From NCBI GenBank assembly GCA_944392655.1, contig CALXXL010000004.1, positions 62,001-126,000 of the forward strand: a DNA stretch of 64,000 nucleotides, in the 5' to 3' direction. Below, piece by piece: positions 50,547-57,854 of the stretch. Position 1 is the stretch's first letter, and each line of letters starts with the position of its first letter. The stretch is from an uncultured Victivallaceae bacterium (GTDB lineage Bacteria; Verrucomicrobiota; Lentisphaeria; Victivallales; Victivallaceae). The position numbers were made by a program, and so were the translations under genes. The notes under the pieces were generated by a model that saw only the letters and a program-made list of their open reading frames with translations, ran no database searches and had not been told where the DNA came from.

Positions 50547-51173
50547 ATGAATGATTTATTTTGTAAAACAGCGATAACAGTCCTGGAATTATTGCCGTTT
50601 CCGATCGTTTGCTTTTTTTATTTCAGCCTACCGGCTCAGGTTTCGACACAACTGGGGAGTAGCGTAACCACGACAAACAAAGATTCATTACTTTATGGCC
50701 TTGTGTTACCGCTATTGTTACTTGTCGTATATTGGTTGATAAGAGCTAAAGAGAGAGGAAACGCAAAATCATTACAATACCTGAACTTAAATTTTCTCGG
50801 TGTGATAATTTTTGCTGGTGTATTGACCCTGCAAACTTGGCTGAACGCATATTTAGAGTTTAAGGGTATCCATTGGGGAATATCAATTGTAACGTTGAAG
50901 TTTTTTCCGGTGTTATTATTGTTTGCCTATTTTGGTTTTGCATTATTTTATGTGCCGGATAAATTCCTGCGAATGCCTTGGATCGCGGCAAATATTTCTT
51001 GGGAGCGACTGTATCTGATGCGGAATATTTGGGCTTGGATGCTTATTTCCGGGGGTATTATTGGGGCAGTTACAATATTTTTTGTTTCGCCGGCGATAGT
51101 TGGCGCTGTTGCAATGGGTTTTCTCTTGTGGAGTGGATTAGCTCCGGTTATAATGACCTTTTTCTTTTGTTGA
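50547..51173 (+). CDS. Membrane protein with five to six helices, DUF1648-like start
   Basis: A 208-residue membrane protein. The N-terminal part has a first helix, an L-P-A-Q-V-S-T-Q-L-G-S loop (about 27-37) and a second helix, which resembles the DUF1648/SdpI family (P-x-x-I-P-x-H-F-x-x-x-G). The rest is three more helices. ATG 50547 is chosen: ATG 50541 overlaps AAGGAG. It follows the zinc-ribbon gene by 73 bases. Function unknown; a link to SdpI-type immunity is only a guess. Confidence 0.55.
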   Translation: MNDLFCKTAITVLELLPFPIVCFFYFSLPAQVSTQLGSSVTTTNKDSLLYGLVLPLLLLVVYWLIRAKERGNAKSLQYLNLNFLGVIIFAGVLTLQTWLNAYLEFKGIHWGISIVTLKFFPVLLLFAYFGFALFYVPDKFLRMPWIAANISWERLYLMRNIWAWMLISGGIIGAVTIFFVSPAIVGAVAMGFLLWSGLAPVIMTFFFC

Positions 51174-51287
51174 ACTGTTGGATTTTTACAAAACAGGTCT
51201 GTTATTCTGTCGCTTACAATATGAAATTTTCAGGTTATGCGATGATGCAAAAAGCTGAAATCCGCATAAATATGTTCCACTATTTTA

Positions 51288-51623
51288 TCACATCACGCAC
51301 TGGACGAGGACCATATATATGGCGGTGCCTGCTATGATAGATAACAGGGGGTTGCGCCGCCACAGCTGCAGGAGGACGACGACTGCGGCGGCAATGAGTT
51401 CGGCGGCGCCGAACATATGTTCCGCGGTCATTCTGGATTCGGCATAAACGCCCATGCAGTATACGACGAGCATCGCGATGGCGGCGGGAGAGAGTACGCG
51501 GCCGATGTATCCGATAACGGCGGGCGGCTGTTTGCCGGAGCCGAAGAGGATGAATGGCATAGCGCGCAGGAGGATGGTCACGCCGCCGGTAACGGCGACT
51601 AATGCGAGCATATAGCTATTCAT
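51288..51623 (-). CDS. azlD: Branched-chain amino acid exporter small subunit AzlD
   Basis: A 111-residue, three-to-four-helix protein of the AzlD family, partner of AzlC in export of branched-chain amino acids. T-I-L-L-R-A-M-P-F-I-L-F-G (about 16-28) is the family signature, with Y-I-G-R-V-L-S-P-A-A-I-A-M-L-V (about 39-53). It overlaps the azlC stop by 8 bases. Confidence 0.92.
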   Translation of the reverse strand: MNSYMLALVAVTGGVTILLRAMPFILFGSGKQPPAVIGYIGRVLSPAAIAMLVVYCMGVYAESRMTAEHMFGAAELIAAAVVVLLQLWRRNPLLSIIAGTAIYMVLVQCVM

Positions 51624-52335
51624 TTACCTTCGCCTCCCTTTTAGCATCGAGTTTCGGGCGTGCGACCACGAAAGCGGTAATCATGATAATCATTGCCGGT
51701 ATAAGCATATTTTGGGATCCGAAGATGAGAAAAGCTATAATTGCGGCAAATCCTCCTATTGCTGCCGGTATACGATTCTGGGCTTCGCGGCACTGATCGG
51801 TCAGGATGACGATAAACAGCGCGGTCATGGCGAAGTCGATGCCTTTATCGGAGAAAGGCAGAGCCATACCTGCTACTGCGCCTGAAGTTACGCCGGCGAT
51901 CCAGTAAAGGTGGTTAAGTGCGGCTAGGGTGAGGCAGTAGCGTATGCTGTCGTTATGGGAAGACTCTTTTTCGGCGACTTCGAGTGCGTAAGTCTCGTCG
52001 GTCAAACTCCAGATGAGATATAATTTTTTCCACCATGTAATATTCTTAAATTTGCCAATAAGCGATAACCCGTACATAGCATATCTTATATTGAGGCATA
52101 GGGTCAGGAGGGCTACCTGCATAAGAGGAGTTTGCATTCTGGCCCAGTCGACGATCATGAACTGCAGTGCGCCGGAGATGGATGTTGCGCTGGTAGTTGC
52201 GCCCCATACCGCAGGCATAGAGATGCCGCTGTGTGCGGCGAGGAGCACTCCGGCGGCGAATCCCATGGCAAGATATCCCATCATAACGGGCAGAGAGCTG
52301 ATAAAAGCCCGTCTGACAACTGGGGAAAAGCGCAT
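51616..52335 (-). CDS. azlC: Branched-chain amino acid exporter large subunit AzlC
   Basis: A 239-residue membrane protein with about seven helices. M-G-Y-L-A-M-G-F-A-A-G-V (about 19-30), S-A-T-S-I-S-G-A-L-Q-F (about 48-58) and C-L-N-I-R-Y-A-M-Y-G-L-S (about 80-91), W-S-L-T-D-E-T-Y-A are AzlC hallmarks. The start is ATG 52335 after AGGAGT; a reading from 52362 is not supported. No Lrp-type regulator lies next to it, although a RAM-domain protein is at 15431. Confidence 0.94.
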   Translation of the reverse strand: MRFSPVVRRAFISSLPVMMGYLAMGFAAGVLLAAHSGISMPAVWGATTSATSISGALQFMIVDWARMQTPLMQVALLTLCLNIRYAMYGLSLIGKFKNITWWKKLYLIWSLTDETYALEVAEKESSHNDSIRYCLTLAALNHLYWIAGVTSGAVAGMALPFSDKGIDFAMTALFIVILTDQCREAQNRIPAAIGGFAAIIAFLIFGSQNMLIPAMIIMITAFVVARPKLDAKREAKVNE

Positions 52336-52485
52336 AAGATTGTACTCCTGAATTATTAACAAACAAGGTCATATAATATAATTCCTCATATAGAAATTAC
52401 AACTGTTCGGAATAGTTGATTTTCAAAGTTGCGCTTATAGAGATGGGGTGATATGTTATAGCTTAAGGAGGGAAATTTTACCGGT

Positions 52486-53277
52486 ATGAAAAAGAAGAGT
52501 TGTTTATTATCGCTCCTGATATTGCTTTGCGGATGTATTGGCGGTGTTGATGGGGATACGGCGCTGCCGTCGCATTTTGTTGCGGTATTCCGGGGTGATA
52601 GCAGTCCGGATTACAGGATAATCGGGGATAAAAGAGAAGCGTCGCACCGTTTCACGCCATGTTCCACGTTTAAAATAATCTCCACGGCGATGCTGCTGGA
52701 TAGCGGCGCTGCGGAGTTGGATACCCGTCTGGGCTATGATGGTACTGAATACAGCATGCCGGAATGGAATAAAGATGTAACATTGCTTGAGGCGTTTCGT
52801 TACTCCTGCGTACCCTACTACCGCAAAGCTGTCTTACTGCTGGACAAATCATATATACAGGAGTGTTTAAATGCGCTTAATTACGGTAATTGTGATATTG
52901 GCGGCACGGGCAGAGTGGCTGATGAATTATTCTGGCTGGAATCCAGTCTGGCCATATCTCCGGAGGAGCAGATAGAGGTTCTGCATCGGATATTTACTCT
53001 GGGGACAGTATTCAGCGCGGAGACGGCGGAGCAGGTCAAACTCTGTATGTACACTGGTGAATTTGAGTCGGGAACATTATATGGTAAAACCGGCACTGGT
53101 CGTAATTATGACACCGGTTGCCTGGAGGCCTGGTATGTTGGCTTTATCGATTTGAAGGATGGTGAGGGGCGGCTTTACTTTGCGGTACACGGAGCCGACC
53201 CCGGCCGTGATGTATTAAGCTCGGAACTGCGCAGTTGGGTGGAATCCCGGCTTGCGGAAGGTCTTTGGGGGCTGTAA
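52486..53277 (+). CDS. Class D (OXA-type) beta-lactamase, lipoprotein form
   Basis: Predicted serine beta-lactamase: the active-site Ser60 opens the lactam ring, with carbamylated Lys63 as base. All class D motifs are present: P-C-S-T-F-K (Ser60-Lys63), S-C-V (107-109), Y-G-N (133-135), F-W-L-E-S-S-L-A-I-S-P-E-E-Q (about 145-158) and Y-G-K-T-G-T-G (Lys201). The signal ends with C-G-C, so it may be lipid-anchored. 263 residues, usual length. It may also be a penicillin-binding regulator domain, but the YGN motif favours an enzyme. Ribosome site AAGGAGGG. Confidence 0.88.
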   Translation: MKKKSCLLSLLILLCGCIGGVDGDTALPSHFVAVFRGDSSPDYRIIGDKREASHRFTPCSTFKIISTAMLLDSGAAELDTRLGYDGTEYSMPEWNKDVTLLEAFRYSCVPYYRKAVLLLDKSYIQECLNALNYGNCDIGGTGRVADELFWLESSLAISPEEQIEVLHRIFTLGTVFSAETAEQVKLCMYTGEFESGTLYGKTGTGRNYDTGCLEAWYVGFIDLKDGEGRLYFAVHGADPGRDVLSSELRSWVESRLAEGLWGL

Positions 53278-53311
53278 ACCGGGAATTATTATTAATTTTT
53301 TAAATCAGCTG

Positions 53312-53340
53312 TTGACTTTAATATTATATTTTGCTATAAT
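53312..53340 (+). promoter_or_regulatory. Strong sigma70-type promoter of the tetR operon
   Basis: TTGACT (53312-53317), exactly 17 bases, TATAAT (53335-53340): nearly perfect consensus. Confidence 0.9.
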
Positions 53341-53362
53341 GTTAGTGATTAATAACTAACAT
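53339..53362. promoter_or_regulatory. Palindromic TetR operator
   Basis: ATGTTAGT-N8-ACTAACAT, a perfect 8-bp inverted repeat (53339-53346 with 53355-53362) overlapping the end of the -10 box and the predicted transcription start. Bound regulator would shut off its own operon. Confidence 0.85.
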
Positions 53363-53375
53363 AGGGAGATACAGG

Positions 53376-53948
53376 ATGGAGTACACGTTACGTCAGGAGG
53401 AGATAATCACGGCGGCGCTGCATTTGCTGGCGTCTGGTGGATTGCGCAGTCTGACGATGAAACGGATTGCGGATGCGATAGGTGTCACGGAGCCGGCGGT
53501 CTACCGTCATTTCCGGAGTAAATCGGAGATTATAAAAGCGCTTTTAAGCCGTTTTGATCTTGCGGTTGAATTTGGGAATGGGGCTGGTTTTGAGCCGGTG
53601 GCGGAGTTTATCCGTGCGCGGGTCAAACAGGTAATGGCTGAGCCGGATTTGGCTCGGGTGCTGTTTGCGGAGGAGTTCTTTATGGAGAGTGAGGATTACT
53701 CGCGTGAGCTGGTGGGTATGATGCACCGTCATAAAGAGGGGGTATTGGAGTATCTGAGAGCCGGGCAGAAGGCGGGTTTAATCCGTTCGGACATTGGTCT
53801 GGATGAGTTATTCCGTATAATTATGGGGCCGGTGCGTTTGCTGATCAAACAGTGGGGATTGAGCGGCGGCGGCTTTGATCTGGAAAGCAAGTCGGAAGAT
53901 CTGCTTGCGGCGTTGAAGATCTTACTTGAGATAAAAAAGGAGGTATAA
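53376..53948 (+). CDS. TetR-family transcriptional regulator
   Basis: A 190-residue repressor. The N-terminal helix-turn-helix is typical (R-Q-E-E-I-I-T-A-A ... L-T-M-K-R-I-A-D-A-I-G-V-T-E-P-A-V-Y-R-H-F-R-S-K, about 6-50); the C-terminal helices form an effector and dimer domain that is variable in sequence. Its operator (53339-53362) sits directly in its promoter. A ferredoxin-type gene follows 3 bases after the stop, so it controls the two genes behind it. Effector unknown. Confidence 0.95.
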   Translation: MEYTLRQEEIITAALHLLASGGLRSLTMKRIADAIGVTEPAVYRHFRSKSEIIKALLSRFDLAVEFGNGAGFEPVAEFIRARVKQVMAEPDLARVLFAEEFFMESEDYSRELVGMMHRHKEGVLEYLRAGQKAGLIRSDIGLDELFRIIMGPVRLLIKQWGLSGGGFDLESKSEDLLAALKILLEIKKEV

Positions 53949-53951
53949 ATT

Positions 53952-54767
53952 ATGAAGCGCAGTATTATAGAGATAGATGAAGAGAAGTGCAATGGTTGCG
54001 GGAAATGCATACCGAATTGTCCGGAAGGTGCGTTGCAGATAATTGATGGAAAAGCGCGTTTGATAAGCGATCTTTTCTGTGATGGGCTGGGGGCGTGCGT
54101 AGGCGAGTGTCCGCTTGGTGCAATCCGTACGGTTGAGCGTGAAGCCGAACCATACGATGAGCGCAAAGTGATGGCGAACATAGTAAAGCAGGGTGCGAAC
54201 ACGATTGCGGCACATCTCAAACATCTGAAATCGCATGGGGAATTAAAGCTCTACAATATTGCAGTGGAATATTTAAAGGAGCACTCTATTCCGGTGCCTG
54301 ATCTGGATGGCGGCAAACTTCCCTGCGGTTGTCCCGGAACGCTGGCGAAACTGCTGAAGCGTGATGTCCCGAAGGTGGAGGATCTTGGTGGAGGCGCCTC
54401 TGCGTTGCGTCAGTGGCCGGTGCAGTTAAAGCTGTTGAATCCCATGGCGGAGTATTTTGACGATGCGGAACTGTTGATATCAGCGGATTGTGTAGCACAC
54501 GCCTATGGGGCATTCCACCGGGATCTGCTGGCAGGCAGGATACTGGTAGTCTTCTGTCCCAAGCTGGACAGTGATCTTGAGAGCTATGTCGAAAAGTTGG
54601 CTCAGATATTTACAAATCACAATATCCGTTCAATAACGGTTGCCCGTATGACAGTTCCCTGTTGTGGCGGAACAGTTGCGATAGTAGAGAAGGCCTTGGA
54701 GCGTGCGGGAAAGAAAATTCCATTGACTGTGCGTACAGTTGGTTTGAATGGTGAAATGGAGGATTGA
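53952..54767 (+). CDS. Ferredoxin-domain protein with two 4Fe-4S motifs and an extra Cys-rich region
   Basis: A 271-residue protein. N-terminal dicluster ferredoxin: C-N-G-C-G-K-C-I-P-N-C-P (about 13-24) and C-D-G-L-G-A-C-V-G-E-C-P (about 43-54). The remaining ~200 residues are a separate domain with conserved cysteines (L-P-C-G-C-P-G near 118, S-A-D-C-V-A near 177, V-F-C-P-K near 198, T-V-P-C-C-G-G near 236), perhaps holding further metal. I know similar proteins in anaerobes beside hybrid-cluster or redox-stress genes. It lies between tetR and a TIGR04076 gene. Confidence 0.82.
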   Translation: MKRSIIEIDEEKCNGCGKCIPNCPEGALQIIDGKARLISDLFCDGLGACVGECPLGAIRTVEREAEPYDERKVMANIVKQGANTIAAHLKHLKSHGELKLYNIAVEYLKEHSIPVPDLDGGKLPCGCPGTLAKLLKRDVPKVEDLGGGASALRQWPVQLKLLNPMAEYFDDAELLISADCVAHAYGAFHRDLLAGRILVVFCPKLDSDLESYVEKLAQIFTNHNIRSITVARMTVPCCGGTVAIVEKALERAGKKIPLTVRTVGLNGEMED

Positions 54768-54769
54768 TG

Positions 54770-55045
54770 ATGTGGGCAGGCAAAAAGGATATTATTCTAA
54801 CGGTGGTGGAGCGTCGCGGGGAGTGTGGCTGTCATCATGGTCATAAGGTGGGTGACAGCTTCAGTTTTGAGCGTGATCGCGGCCGGCTGTGTCCGATGGC
54901 GCTGCATGTAGCGTTTCCCTATATAGATATACTGCGTTATGGGGGTACGCCGCCCTGTTCGCGTAGAGACGGGCGTCTGCTATTCTCCTGTCCGGACACG
55001 GATGTATTGAATATCTTTGAGCTGACGGTAAAAGAGTCGGAATAA
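54770..55045 (+). CDS. TIGR04076-family protein
   Basis: A 91-residue protein: V-V-E-R-R-G-E-C-G-C-H-H-G-H-K-V-G-D-S-F-S-F (about 10-31), L-C-P-M-A-L-H-V-A-F-P-Y-I-D-I-L-R-Y-G-G (about 41-60) and C-P-D near 76: the TIGR04076 pattern of short Cys-containing proteins of anaerobes, function unknown. ATG 54770 is 7 bases after GGAGG; ATG 54767 overlaps the previous stop and is possible too. Last gene of the operon. Confidence 0.82.
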   Translation: MWAGKKDIILTVVERRGECGCHHGHKVGDSFSFERDRGRLCPMALHVAFPYIDILRYGGTPPCSRRDGRLLFSCPDTDVLNIFELTVKESE

Positions 55046-55062
55046 GAATTTCCATTAAAACT

Positions 55063-55094
55063 TGCGGGGATGCGGAAATCATTCCCGCTTTTTT
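55063..55094 (+). terminator. Terminator of the tetR operon
   Basis: Stem GCGGGGATG / (T)CATTCCCGC with one G-U, a short loop, then T-run at 55088-55092. Confidence 0.85.
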
Positions 55095-55177
55095 ATTGGT
55101 GAGTTTTCCGGCATTTTTGCTCTTGCAGTAAGCTGATGCCCCGTACGTCCTTTACCCCGTATTTTCCTTACTGACAC

Positions 55178-55226
55178 AAAAGCCTCCCCTGACAGGAGGC
55201 TTTAAAAGTTATAAGCTGGCGGATTC
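55178..55226 (-). repeat. Degenerate duplicate of tRNA(CAT) tail plus terminator
   Basis: On the minus strand: a 10-base tRNA-end-like sequence (GAATCCGCCA against GGATCCACCA in the real tRNA), AGCTTATAACTTTT, then a hairpin AGCCTCC-CTGACAG-GGAGGCT and T-run. Close in sequence to 55241-55288; the stem differs by a matched pair change. Confidence 0.8.
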
Positions 55227-55240
55227 TCTTTCCAACAAAA

Positions 55241-55288
55241 AAAAGCCCCCCTGACAGGGGGGCTTGAAAGTTATAAGATGGTGGATCC
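55241..55288 (-). repeat. tRNA(CAT) tail plus terminator (functional copy)
   Basis: End of the real tRNA, TCTTATAACTTTC, hairpin AGCCCCC-CTGACAG-GGGGGCT and a run of eight T. Period to the duplicate is about 63 bases. Confidence 0.85.
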
Positions 55289-55355
55289 GGACGGACTTGA
55301 ACCGCCGACCCGGAGATTATGAGTCACCTGCTCTAACCGACTGAGCTACGGATCC
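55279..55355 (-). tRNA. tRNA with anticodon CAT (Met or Ile2)
   Basis: A 77-base cloverleaf: acceptor GGATCCG/CGGATCC, discriminator A, encoded CCA; anticodon stem GGTGA/TCTCC, loop CTCATAA (CAT anticodon); T-arm GGCGG-TTCAAGT-CCGTC. It could be elongator Met or the lysidine-modified Ile tRNA that reads AUA; it is not an initiator, since the first pair is closed. Confidence 0.94.
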
Positions 55356-55419
55356 AACGCTTGTATAATGTAGGTGCTTTGTCAAAAAAAACAAATGAAA
55401 AAACATAAAAAAATTGATT

Positions 55420-55842
55420 TTATCTTGGTTTTATGGCGCGGAAACAGTGCTGATGGTGAAAGATTTTAACCGGGCGTCGTTTATTCATCCATACCTCAAT
55501 AAGGTCGAAGCGGTGCGGAATATCTTTATCGGCGAATATTTTCCACAGGAATTTCTCTGCTCCGAAGCGTATTCTTTTAATCTGTTTCGGGCGCAGATTG
55601 GTGCGTGGCGGGGTTGCCTTTGGGGTTACTCTTTTGGATTTGACCTCAACGAAGACGAGCATAAAACCGTCGCGGGCGACGATATCCAGTTCTCCCTTGC
55701 CCTCTTTCCAGTTCCGGCATATTATGGAGAATCCTTTACTTTTCAGCATTTCCGCGGCATATTTCTCACCGGTTCTGCCGAGGCGGATATGTGCGGCTCG
55801 GCCGGAACTGAAAATGCTTTTCAGTTTACTGTTTATCTTCAT
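55420..55842 (-). CDS. YraN-family (UPF0102) predicted endonuclease
   Basis: A 140-residue protein with the YraN nuclease-like fold: R-L-G-R-T-G-E-K-Y-A-A-E-M-L (about 20-33), E-L-D-I-V-A-R-D (about 51-58) and F-V-E-V-K-S-K (about 63-69), the D-x-E-x-K pattern of restriction-like nucleases. It starts within the last 17 bases of the upstream membrane gene. Often found beside rnhB; here rnhC is two genes away. Confidence 0.92.
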   Translation of the reverse strand: MKINSKLKSIFSSGRAAHIRLGRTGEKYAAEMLKSKGFSIICRNWKEGKGELDIVARDGFMLVFVEVKSKRVTPKATPPRTNLRPKQIKRIRFGAEKFLWKIFADKDIPHRFDLIEVWMNKRRPVKIFHHQHCFRAIKPR

Positions 55843-56398
55843 TTTCCGGGAGCAGAACCTGAACGATGGTAATTACGACCACGGCTCCAACGGCGATAAT
55901 CCACACAATATTGGTAAGGCCGAAAGCCTCCTGAGCGAGAGCCGGTTCCGGCATAGCCTTGCCCCAGTTCCATGGCGGAGCGACAATTTTCTCAAAGATT
56001 CTCTTGGCCGGCACAGCCAGGAACATGCCAATCAAAGTCCATATCAGATACAGTCTTCCGGCGCCGAAAGATGCGATTGCGCTTGCGGGCATGATGCCAG
56101 CGGCTGCGAATCCGATACCGGAAAGCACTCCGCCCAGGATAACGGAGTAGAGATAAGTTGGTACTGCGTTGATATGTACCAGTCCGTATCTGGCGGCGAA
56201 ATAGAAACCGACAGTAGCGAAAGCGACCGTCATCAAAGCGATTTTGATCAATCTCCCGCTTTTCAGTGTAAAGAATCTCACGCAGCTTTTTTCCCAGGTA
56301 AAATCTGCTTTTACGAGGGTAAATCCCAGGATAAGTCCGAGAATGATAGCCACGCCGAGTCCGGAGTTGCCGTCGAGAGCCAGAGGCTGTGTATTCAT
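55826..56398 (-). CDS. YeeE/YedE-family membrane protein, second half
   Basis: A 190-residue membrane protein with four to five helices, of the YeeE/YedE (TsuA/PmpA) type that brings in sulfur compounds such as thiosulfate. G-G-V-L-S-G-I-G-F-A-A-A-G-I-M-P-A-S (about 88-105) corresponds to the G-x-G-x-x-x-x-G-C-P motif, but the cysteine is replaced by methionine and isoleucine, so it may carry something else. It overlaps the partner gene by 4 bases. Confidence 0.75.
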   Translation of the reverse strand: MNTQPLALDGNSGLGVAIILGLILGFTLVKADFTWEKSCVRFFTLKSGRLIKIALMTVAFATVGFYFAARYGLVHINAVPTYLYSVILGGVLSGIGFAAAGIMPASAIASFGAGRLYLIWTLIGMFLAVPAKRIFEKIVAPPWNWGKAMPEPALAQEAFGLTNIVWIIAVGAVVVITIVQVLLPENEDKQ

Positions 56399-56916
56399 GA
56401 TTTTGCCTCCTCTTTTTCCTGTGAATCTGTCTTATCGTCGGCGCGCTGTTCGGCGGCGTTCTGCCAGAAGCTGAGGATCAGATGTGCAGCGAGGAACGCG
56501 CATCCCAGATATATCCATGATCCGAGAGACAACTGGAACGCGGAGACGATATGCCCGAGGACGATATCACCGGCGACCATTCCTCCGAACATGATAAGGA
56601 ATCCTCCGAGGAGTCCACACGGTATGGTCATGGAAGTGCCGACTCTGGGTGAAAATATCTGGAACCGTATTTTCTTGCTGCACATAGCTCCGAGGAGACC
56701 TCCTGCGATGATCCCGGCGAGGAATCCGGTGGAGTAGCTCAAAGGCGGAGGGTTGTATATTTTGGTTTCGATAGTCTGTTCTCCGTATTGTGAAACTTCG
56801 GAGATGCCCTGCTGCATAAATACGGGCGAATCGAGCAGATAGAGGTGTGCGAGGAATATTATGGCGAATACAGCTGCGCAGACATAGAAAGGCCATCTTG
56901 CGGTAAGGAATCTCAT
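56395..56916 (-). CDS. YeeE/YedE-family membrane protein, first half
   Basis: A 173-residue partner with about four helices. G-F-L-A-G-I-I-A-G-G-L-L-G-A-M-C (about 64-79) and G-L-L-G-G-F-L-I-M-F-G-G-M-V-A-G-D-I-V-L-G-H (about 101-122) match the family repeat. A periplasmic insert follows helix 1, and the C-terminus is acidic. It overlaps rnhC by 4 bases. Confidence 0.75.
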   Translation of the reverse strand: MRFLTARWPFYVCAAVFAIIFLAHLYLLDSPVFMQQGISEVSQYGEQTIETKIYNPPPLSYSTGFLAGIIAGGLLGAMCSKKIRFQIFSPRVGTSMTIPCGLLGGFLIMFGGMVAGDIVLGHIVSAFQLSLGSWIYLGCAFLAAHLILSFWQNAAEQRADDKTDSQEKEEAKS

Positions 56917-57854
56917 AAATCCGCCTCCCCGTTGGTATTTCCGGCAACAACGCTGTAATTTTTAAAATGGAGTTTGGCGACTTTGCCGAGGAAGTCAATG
57001 CCATGTTTTTCTTTAATAACTTTTGCGCATTCGGTTGCGTTATGACCGCCGCCTCTGGGGAGTTCGCATTCGGCGATGCGGCTTAACTTCTCCATATTTT
57101 TAAGGAATCCCTCGCGTGCGAGTATACTTGCGGCGGCCACGGCCACGTCGCTTTCGGCGCGTACTTGCTGATCGAGCTGAATAGTTTTGCCTTTCTGCAT
57201 CAGCGCGCGTTTGATAAGAGATTCGTCGGCGAATTTATCGGATAACATTCTGGGGCATTCCGGGGCGAGTTCGAGCAGGTTTTCGATCACTCTGGCGTGT
57301 CCCCATGCGAGCAGCCGGTTCAGATTTCCCATGGATGAATAGAGGCGGTTGTATGCTTCGGGGCCGATGGTAACGACGGCGTATTTCTGAGGGATAACGG
57401 CTCTTATTCCGGCCGCGGCGGTATAAATTTTCTTAGTTGACTTAATCAACTTGGAATCTTTCACGCCTAATTTTATAAGCTCCACTGCCTGTTTTTTATC
57501 GACGCATGCTCCGGCGATAACGAGTGGGCCGAAGAAGTCGCCCTTGCCGCTTTCGTCGATGCCGCCGTGGAACTGGTAGTCATCCTGGATCAGATTTTCG
57601 TCCGGGGTATTGAAGTGGAATTCGCCGAGGATATCCGGTTCGAGTACGAACTGGATAAAATCGGGAGCGTTTTTCCCCTGAATGGTCAAAGCGCCGCTCT
57701 GATATGCGACGATGGATAATTTATCTCCTTTAACCTTCCAGTGAGCGTATGGAGCGGCTCCGAACTCCCACCCGCGGTTGCGGCAATACTCCTCCAGCCG
57801 CGTCCGTTGTGCGTCGTTGATTTTAAAGCTCTGATTTTTTCCTGATTCAGGCAT
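56913..57854 (-). CDS. rnhC: Ribonuclease HIII
   Basis: Cleaves RNA in RNA-DNA hybrids. A ~90-residue N-terminal TBP-like substrate-binding domain precedes the catalytic domain, which starts G-I-D-E-S-G-K-G-D-F-F-G-P-L (about 98-111; Asp and Glu of the metal site) and holds V-K-D-S-K (about 130). 313 residues with the N-domain make it HIII rather than HII. It overlaps the prfB stop. Confidence 0.94.
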   Translation of the reverse strand: MPESGKNQSFKINDAQRTRLEEYCRNRGWEFGAAPYAHWKVKGDKLSIVAYQSGALTIQGKNAPDFIQFVLEPDILGEFHFNTPDENLIQDDYQFHGGIDESGKGDFFGPLVIAGACVDKKQAVELIKLGVKDSKLIKSTKKIYTAAAGIRAVIPQKYAVVTIGPEAYNRLYSSMGNLNRLLAWGHARVIENLLELAPECPRMLSDKFADESLIKRALMQKGKTIQLDQQVRAESDVAVAAASILAREGFLKNMEKLSRIAECELPRGGGHNATECAKVIKEKHGIDFLGKVAKLHFKNYSVVAGNTNGEADL

